DNA from: Crystallibacter sulfonylureivorans_A
GTDB lineage: Bacteria > Actinomycetota > Actinomycetes > Actinomycetales > Micrococcaceae
Direction of reading: 5' to 3'
Assembly (NCBI RefSeq): GCF_047607445.1
Contig: NZ_JBLKRT010000017.1
Location: forward strand, 1-64,000
DNA length: 64,000 nucleotides
Both the position numbers and the translations under genes were made by a program. The notes beneath the pieces are model-generated. The model had not been told where the DNA came from. It was given only the letters and a program-made list of their open reading frames with translations, and made no database searches. The stretch's first letter is position 1. Each line of letters opens with the position of its first letter. Below, in pieces: positions 58,851 to 64,000 of this stretch.

Positions 58851-59564
58851 ATGAGCATGACGGCGACCGCGAGTTCCGGATCCTTCCTGGCTGACATGGT
58901 CCTGCAGATCCTCCTGTTCACCGGCATCACTATGCTGTGCTTCGGCACGGCAATTGCCGTAGGTACATGGCTGCTGATCCGGCGGGTCCGGCGATCCCGC
59001 CTGCTCCGGAACGGGCTGCGCACAGGGACCCTCACGGTGCGCAGCTACACCAAGGACGACGCCGGCCGCCGCCTTGCGAGGCAACGGCTCGGCCTGCAGC
59101 GCTCGGCCGATGCGACGGGACGTGCTCTGGCCGCCGCTTTTGCGGAGGGCCGCCCGGTCGGCGAACTGCCGTTGGTAGCGGACCGTCTCCAGGCCGCATC
59201 CCGAACCTTGGATGAACAACTGAAGCTGGCCGAAGGAGAGCCGGAGCCTAGCGTCAAGCGTTCCCTGGCCGCCAGCTTGGCCGGCCGGACGGACCAGTTG
59301 AACCGGCTTTCCGGCGAGCTGCGGCAGCACTTGATGGAGGCCGGCTATTCCGCCGACGCCGAACAGTTGGAACTCGCCGGCAGGCACTTGTCCCGCGAAA
59401 TCGAGGCGCTGCAAGCATGGTCTTCGTCCTACCGCGGCACTCCTGGCGGCTACGGCGCCCCTGGCGGTCACGGCGCTCCTGTCCCACCACACGGATGGCT
59501 GGGCGCCCAGCCGCGCCGCCGGACCGCCCCGGCGCAACGCCGACCCAACCCCACTAGGAGCTAA
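58851..59564 (+). CDS. Hypothetical membrane-anchored protein
   Basis: 237 residues. One membrane segment near the start (about 14-40, LADMVLQILLFTGITMLCFGTAIAVGTWLLI), then a basic stop-transfer RRVRRSRLLRN, a helical Ala/Glu/Leu-rich region (about 75-185) and a Gly/Pro/His-rich tail. No family recognised. Its stop touches the next start (TAATGTG), so it is coupled to the PspA-like gene. Confidence 0.75.
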   Translation: MSMTATASSGSFLADMVLQILLFTGITMLCFGTAIAVGTWLLIRRVRRSRLLRNGLRTGTLTVRSYTKDDAGRRLARQRLGLQRSADATGRALAAAFAEGRPVGELPLVADRLQAASRTLDEQLKLAEGEPEPSVKRSLAASLAGRTDQLNRLSGELRQHLMEAGYSADAEQLELAGRHLSREIEALQAWSSSYRGTPGGYGAPGGHGAPVPPHGWLGAQPRRRTAPAQRRPNPTRS

Positions 59565-59565
59565 T

Positions 59566-60255
59566 GTGTCCATCAAACGCCGTATCGGACGCATTATCCG
59601 TGCCAACCGCACCGCCAAAGAGCCGCCGGTGGATCCGATGGCCACTATCGCTGCAAGCCAGCAACAACAGTACGACGCCGTGGACCAAGCCCGCCGCAGC
59701 GTTGCCGACATCGCCGCTGACTGCCGGCGGATCGAGTTGCTGCTTGACGAGGCCAAAGCCGAGCAGGCCTACTGCGACCGCTACGCCGAAGAGTGTGTAG
59801 CCAGGGGCGACGACGACGGCGCCCGCGAGGCCCTGCACCGCAGCATCACCGCGTCCAAGCGCGTGCAAGCGCTCTCCCGCCAGTACGAGCGCATGGCCGA
59901 ACAATGGCGCCAACTGAACGGCGAACTGGGCCGGCTGTCGCTCCGGATCGACGAAAGCCGGATGCAGTTCCAGGCTCTGCAAGCCCGCCACAGCGTGGCC
60001 CAAGCCACGCTCGGCATGCAGCAAGCCGCGTCGGCAGCAGCCGGCAGTGCAACCGATATGCAGTCGGCTGCCCGCGAGGCCGAGCGCGAAACCCGTCGGA
60101 TCGAGGCAGAGGCCGCGGCCCGGAATGAAATCGCTTGGTCGGACCCGGATTCACCCCAAGTACAGGCTGCGTTCGAATGGCTCGAGGCCAGCGCCGAAGT
60201 CGAGGGCCAGCTGGGAGAACTCAAGACCAAAGGCAACCAGCCGCCCCTCAGGTGA
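59566..60255 (+). CDS. PspA/IM30-like coiled-coil protein
   Basis: 229 residues. The opening MSIKRRIGRIIRANRTAKEPPVDPM resembles the amphipathic N-terminal helix of PspA proteins, and residues about 30-190 are helical with heptad-like spacing (QQYDAVDQARRSVADIAADCRRIELLLDEAKAEQAYCDRYAEECVARGDDDGAREAL). PspA proteins guard membrane integrity. GTG 59566 overlaps the upstream stop. Assignment is by pattern, so moderate. Confidence 0.65.
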   Translation: MSIKRRIGRIIRANRTAKEPPVDPMATIAASQQQQYDAVDQARRSVADIAADCRRIELLLDEAKAEQAYCDRYAEECVARGDDDGAREALHRSITASKRVQALSRQYERMAEQWRQLNGELGRLSLRIDESRMQFQALQARHSVAQATLGMQQAASAAAGSATDMQSAAREAERETRRIEAEAAARNEIAWSDPDSPQVQAAFEWLEASAEVEGQLGELKTKGNQPPLR

Positions 60256-60472
60256 ATCCCTAGCCATCGCTACAGCATCGTTGTCTGTGCTGGGTCGCCG
60301 GGCTGGCGGATCCCCAATCGCGCATGCCCACGGAGTCTGCCTACAGCAACCGTATGCTCGAGCGCATCGCGAGCTCTTGTCCTTCCAGTGCAGCCCGGTG
60401 CCCGAAAGCGCCCGCTCCCCTAGGATGGTCACGGCCCCGAGCCTAGGGCCGTGTGGCAACGAAAGGTGGATG

Positions 60473-61513
60473 ATGGCCGAGATGCAGGAGACCTTGACGG
60501 AACGCCAGGCCCTCAGGGCCAGCGACCGGGAGACTGCCCCGGCGACTACCGACAAGCCGGTGGTCGCCGTGCTGTACAAGGACCACCTGCCGCCGGGCAT
60601 GGAGGATGTGGAAGCTGCAGCCGAAGTCCGATACGCCACCGCGGACCAACTGGCCGAGGCGCTGGAGGGGGCGCAGGTGCTGTTGCTCTGGGACTTCTTC
60701 TCCTCCGCGCTGGAGGACGCCTGGCATGCCGCCGGCTCGCTGGAGTGGATCCATGTGGTGGCCGCTGGCGTGGACAAACTCCTGTTCGACGACTTGCGGG
60801 AATCAGGCGTGGTGGTCACCAACGCCCGCGGCATCTTCGACCGTCCGATGGCGGAGTTCGTGCTCGCCGGGATGCTGGCCTTCGCCAAGAACCTGCCTGG
60901 CCTGCTGTCTCTGCAGCGGGAGCAGACCTGGCAGCATAGGGAGACCGAACGGCTGGAATCCAGCCGAGCGCTCATCGTCGGCACCGGGTCGATCGGCCGC
61001 GAGATTGCCCGCGTGCTCAAAGCCATGGGCCTACACGTCGCCGGGTCCGGGCGCACGGCCCGCAGTGGCGATGAGGATCTCGGCGAGATATACGCATCAT
61101 CCGAGCTGGCCGACGTCGTCGGTGGCTTTGACTGGGTGGTGATGGTGGCACCGCTGACCGAGCAGACGCGGCACCTCATCGATGCCTCCGTGCTTAAGGC
61201 CATGAAGCCCTCGGCCCGGTTGATCAACGTGGGCCGCGGTGCCAGCGTGGATACCCAGGCATTGGTGGAGGCGTTGCGGGCCGGAGCCATCGCCGGTGCT
61301 GCCTTGGACGTGTTCGAAATCGAACCGCTGCCGGCCGACCACCCGCTGTGGTCGATGGACAACGTGATCATCTCCCCTCATCTGAGCGGCGATGCCCGGG
61401 GCTGGCTGCCGCAGCTCGCCGGGCAGTTCGCGGACAACTTCGGCCGCTACGTCCGGCAGCAGCCGCTGGAGAACGTGATCGACAAGAAGCTGGGCTTCGC
61501 CGCACCGTCCTAA
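60473..61513 (+). CDS. D-2-hydroxyacid dehydrogenase family protein
   Basis: 346 residues. Catalytic Arg in INVGRGASVDTQAL (about 250), Glu in DVFEIEPLP (about 279) and His in IISPHLSGDARGW (about 299); cofactor motif ALIVGTGSIGREIARVLKAMG (about 165-185). An N-terminal extension (1-25) precedes the usual start. ATG 60473 is preferred over ATG 60470, with GAAAGGTGG upstream. Likely a hydroxypyruvate/glyoxylate-like reductase; substrate unknown. Confidence 0.87.
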   Translation: MAEMQETLTERQALRASDRETAPATTDKPVVAVLYKDHLPPGMEDVEAAAEVRYATADQLAEALEGAQVLLLWDFFSSALEDAWHAAGSLEWIHVVAAGVDKLLFDDLRESGVVVTNARGIFDRPMAEFVLAGMLAFAKNLPGLLSLQREQTWQHRETERLESSRALIVGTGSIGREIARVLKAMGLHVAGSGRTARSGDEDLGEIYASSELADVVGGFDWVVMVAPLTEQTRHLIDASVLKAMKPSARLINVGRGASVDTQALVEALRAGAIAGAALDVFEIEPLPADHPLWSMDNVIISPHLSGDARGWLPQLAGQFADNFGRYVRQQPLENVIDKKLGFAAPS

Positions 61514-61607
61514 ACCTGATCGGGACGGCTTCTGGTTCTGCCCGTCAGGGCCTCGGGACACCGACCGGATTTATCTGGCCTGGCGAGGCAGCCACCTTGC
61601 AGGCCCA

Positions 61608-62450
61608 CTACTCCGGGAACTTCGAAACCGCGCGGGGCGCCGGCCCGGAAGCTTCCGGTACCGCGCTGCCCAGCCTGCCGAGCAGCTCCGCGGCGACAGC
61701 GACGGCGATGGCGGCGGGCGCTTTGCCGCCGATGCCGGGCAGGCCGATGGGGCAGCGGATGGAGTCGACGTCGTCATGCCCTTCCGCGCGGAGCCGCTGC
61801 CGGAACCGGGCCCATTTGGCCGTCGAGCCGATCAGGCCAACGTCCAGGCCGCCCCGGCGCAGTGCGGCGTCGCACAGCAGGAAGTCCTCGGCGTGGTCGT
61901 GGGTCATGATGTAGACGTGCGAGCCGGCCGGCAAGGCCTGCAGCACAGTCTCCGGTGCCGGAGTGTGGTGGGCCGTGACGGTGGCGCTGCCGGCGGTCAC
62001 ATCGGCCAGCCGGAGCGGATCGAGCTGCCCGGCCCGGCTGTCGGTCAGGTGCAGGCGCAGGCGCAGCCTGGAGAGGATCCGGGCCAGTTCGAACCCCACA
62101 TGCCCGACGCCGAAAATCGCCACCACCGGATCATGGCGCAGCGGCTCCAGCAGGACCTGCACTTCGCCGCCGCAGCACTGGCGTCCGTGTTGGTTCGCCG
62201 CGTGCTCGTTGAGCGCAAACGTCAGGGTTTCGGGCGCTGCGGACGCATCGGCGATCATGCGGCGGGCCCGGTCGATCACTTCGGCCTCGAGGTTCCCGCC
62301 GCCGATGCTGTCCCATAGAGCGTCGGCCGCGATGACCATCTTGGCGCCCGCCTCACGGGGCGCGTGACCGCGCACGGAGACCACCGTGGCGAGCACACCG
62401 GGGCCTCCGTCGTCGCGCAGGTTCTGCACCGCGGCCAGCCAGTCCATCAT
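61608..62450 (-). CDS. xdhC: XdhC-family xanthine dehydrogenase accessory protein
   Basis: 280 residues. N-terminal XdhC/CoxI domain with GVLATVVSVRGHAPREAGAKMVI and SIGGGNLEAEVIDRA; C-terminal Rossmann domain with VAIFGVGHVGFELARIL and GLIGSTAKWARFRQRL. These proteins insert the sulfurated molybdenum cofactor into XdhB. ATG 62450 overlaps the xdhB stop by 4 bases (62447-62450), so the genes are coupled. Confidence 0.92.
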   Translation of the reverse strand: MMDWLAAVQNLRDDGGPGVLATVVSVRGHAPREAGAKMVIAADALWDSIGGGNLEAEVIDRARRMIADASAAPETLTFALNEHAANQHGRQCCGGEVQVLLEPLRHDPVVAIFGVGHVGFELARILSRLRLRLHLTDSRAGQLDPLRLADVTAGSATVTAHHTPAPETVLQALPAGSHVYIMTHDHAEDFLLCDAALRRGGLDVGLIGSTAKWARFRQRLRAEGHDDVDSIRCPIGLPGIGGKAPAAIAVAVAAELLGRLGSAVPEASGPAPRAVSKFPE

Positions 62451-64000
62451 CCGCCCGCTCCCGATGCGGCGGGCGTCGTCGCAGGAACCGTTCCCCTGCC
62501 GGCGGCGGCCCGCGCCTCCTGGACAGCCCAAAAGACCGCTTCCGGCGTCGCCGGGCTGGGCAACTCGAGCGGTCGGCTTGGCGGCCCGAAGGCAGCAGCC
62601 GCGGCACGCAAGGCCTCGCGCACGCTGAAGGCAAGCATCAGAGGCGGCTCCCCCACCGCCTTGGAACCGTACACCACACCGCTCTCGGTGGCCCGTTCAT
62701 ACAGGTGAACGTTGAACTCCTCGGGCATCTCCGAGAAGCTGGGGATCTTGTAGGTACTGGCTGCCTGCGTGGCCAGCCGGCCTCGGTCCGGACCAGCGCT
62801 CGTGTCCCAGCGCAGTTCCTCCAGTGTCAGCCAGCCGGCGCCTTGGACGAAGGCGCCTTCGATCTGGCCCTGGTCGATCAGCGGGGACAGGCTGTCGCCG
62901 ACGTCGTGCACAATGTCGGTGCGCAGGAACCGGTAGGCCCCGGTGAAGCCGTCCACCTCAACCTCGGAGACTGCGGCACCGTAGGAGAAGTACTTGAAGG
63001 GCTCGCCCTGCATGTTGGCGGAGTCCCAATGGATGCCCTCGGTCCGGTAGAAGCCTGCGGCGAAGAGCGGCGTGCGCTGGAAGTAGGCTGTGTGAACCAG
63101 CTCGGCAAAGGACAGACTCTCGGGTGAGCCCAGGCTGGTCACCCGGCCGTCCACGAAGCGCACGTTGTACGGCTGGGTGTCCAGCTTCCGTGCCGCGACG
63201 TCGGCCAGTTGCTCGCGGATCTGCTCGCAGGCGTGCTTCACCGCCCCGCCGTTGAGGTCGGCGCCCGAACTCGCCGCCGTGGCCGAGGTGTTGGGCACTT
63301 TGTCCGTCCGCGTGGGTGCCAGCCGCACGAAGTCCAGCGGCACGCCCAGGGCGGTGGCGGCCACCTGGCGGATTTTGGTGTGCAGGCCCTGGCCCATCTC
63401 GGTTCCGCCGTGGTTGACCAGCACCGAACCGTCCTTGTAGACGTGCACCAGCGCGCCGGCCTGGTTGAAGGCCGTGAAGTTGAAGGAGATGCCGAACTTC
63501 ACCGGCGTCATCGCCAGCCCGCGCTTGGTGTGCTCGTGGGTGGCGTTGAAGCGCGCCACGGCTGCCCGTCGACGCTCCACATCCGCCCGCAATGACAGCT
63601 GCGCCCAGATATCGTGCAGCCGTTCGGCGTGCCGGACCGGCTGCCCGTATGGTGTGCTCTGGCCCGGCGCGTAGAAGTTGCGGCGCCGCAGTTCGGCCGG
63701 CTCGATGCCCAGCGCCGGCGCGCACCGGCCCAGGATGTCCTCGATGACCAGCATGCCCTGCGGCCCGCCGAACCCGCGGAAGGCTGTCTGCGAGGTTTTG
63801 TTCGTCTTGGCAATCCGGCCGAGGACCTCGACGTCGGGAATGAGGTAGGCATTGTCGATGTGGCAGAGGGCGCGGGCCAGGACGGGCTCGGACAGATCCA
63901 GGCTCCACCCGCCGTCGGAGGTGATGATGGCGCGCAGCGCGAGCAGGAGCCCGTCGTCGTCGAACCCCACTTCCCAGCTGGCGTGCATCGGATGCCGCTT
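62447..64000 (-). CDS. xdhB: Xanthine dehydrogenase molybdopterin-binding subunit (5' end outside window)
   Basis: The C-terminal 518 residues or so of XdhB; the frame stays open to the window edge, so the start lies to the right. Mo-site segments: TAFRGFGGPQGMLVIEDILGR (about 70 from the visible start), VNHGGTEMGQGLHTKI, ATAASSGADLNGGAVKHAC, and GSKAVGEPPLMLAFSVREAL with the catalytic Glu near the C-terminus. The enzyme oxidises hypoxanthine/xanthine in purine catabolism. An ATG at 63988 is internal: KRHPMHASWEVGFD reads on upstream in the expected XdhB pattern. Confidence 0.92.
   Translation of the reverse strand, partial: KRHPMHASWEVGFDDDGLLLALRAIITSDGGWSLDLSEPVLARALCHIDNAYLIPDVEVLGRIAKTNKTSQTAFRGFGGPQGMLVIEDILGRCAPALGIEPAELRRRNFYAPGQSTPYGQPVRHAERLHDIWAQLSLRADVERRRAAVARFNATHEHTKRGLAMTPVKFGISFNFTAFNQAGALVHVYKDGSVLVNHGGTEMGQGLHTKIRQVAATALGVPLDFVRLAPTRTDKVPNTSATAASSGADLNGGAVKHACEQIREQLADVAARKLDTQPYNVRFVDGRVTSLGSPESLSFAELVHTAYFQRTPLFAAGFYRTEGIHWDSANMQGEPFKYFSYGAAVSEVEVDGFTGAYRFLRTDIVHDVGDSLSPLIDQGQIEGAFVQGAGWLTLEELRWDTSAGPDRGRLATQAASTYKIPSFSEMPEEFNVHLYERATESGVVYGSKAVGEPPLMLAFSVREALRAAAAAFGPPSRPLELPSPATPEAVFWAVQEARAAAGRGTVPATTPAASGAGG

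Overview
The window looks like chromosomal DNA of a high-GC actinobacterium, probably a soil Micrococcaceae (Arthrobacter or a close relative). This is an inference from the high GC, the frequent GTG/TTG starts, a DinB-fold maleylpyruvate isomerase of the mycothiol-dependent type, an actinobacterial DUF1918 protein, and strong GC-rich hairpins after most operons. No rRNA, tRNA, CRISPR array, transposase or phage gene was seen. Both edges cut genes: a family-5 solute-binding protein on the left and a xanthine dehydrogenase large subunit on the right.

Layout. 1-4.9 kb: binding protein, GntR regulator, RraA-family aldolase with a 28-bp perfect palindrome in front of it, and a CitMHS citrate carrier. 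5.0-7.6 kb: the CitA/CitB-type two-component pair divergent from that carrier. 7.8-10.5 kb: TRIC-family membrane protein, Gfo/Idh/MocA oxidoreductase, IclR regulator. 10.7-13.3 kb: scoA-scoB-thiolase operon for 3-keto acid use. 13.6-18.2 kb: uracil-DNA glycosylase family protein, BioY, LLM flavin oxidoreductase, methyltransferase, DUF1918 protein, thioesterase. 18.3-21.2 kb: IclR regulator and mobA (3-hydroxybenzoate to protocatechuate). 21.2-31.6 kb: secreted M14 carboxypeptidase, BCCT carrier, cobalamin adenosyltransferase, IclR regulator, a heterodimeric ABC exporter, putP.

31.8-53.3 kb is the most coherent part: a lignin-monomer catabolic region. It holds a LigM-type tetrahydrofolate-dependent O-demethylase, a MetF-like reductase, a maleylpyruvate isomerase, a Rieske vanillate demethylase (vanA-vanB) with a divergent PadR regulator, and a hydroxycinnamate side-chain degradation set: CoA ligase, MaoC hydratase, acyl-CoA dehydrogenase, amidohydrolase and SDR, controlled by a MarR regulator. 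Three paralogous NitT/TauT-type binding lipoproteins and one ATPase plus two permeases are interleaved. A TTGA-N5-TCAA operator recurs at four places and appears to tie ligase, binding protein, beta-oxidation genes and transporter into one regulon. The expected flow is ferulate/p-coumarate import, CoA activation, side-chain shortening to vanillate/4-hydroxybenzoate, then demethylation to protocatechuate. Ring-cleavage genes are not in the window.

53.5-64 kb is mixed housekeeping: NUDIX hydrolase, NAD(P)-binding protein, DUF503 protein, PaaI thioesterase, aldo/keto reductase, fatty acid desaturase, cold-shock protein, a membrane protein plus PspA-like pair, D-2-hydroxyacid dehydrogenase, and xdhB-xdhC.
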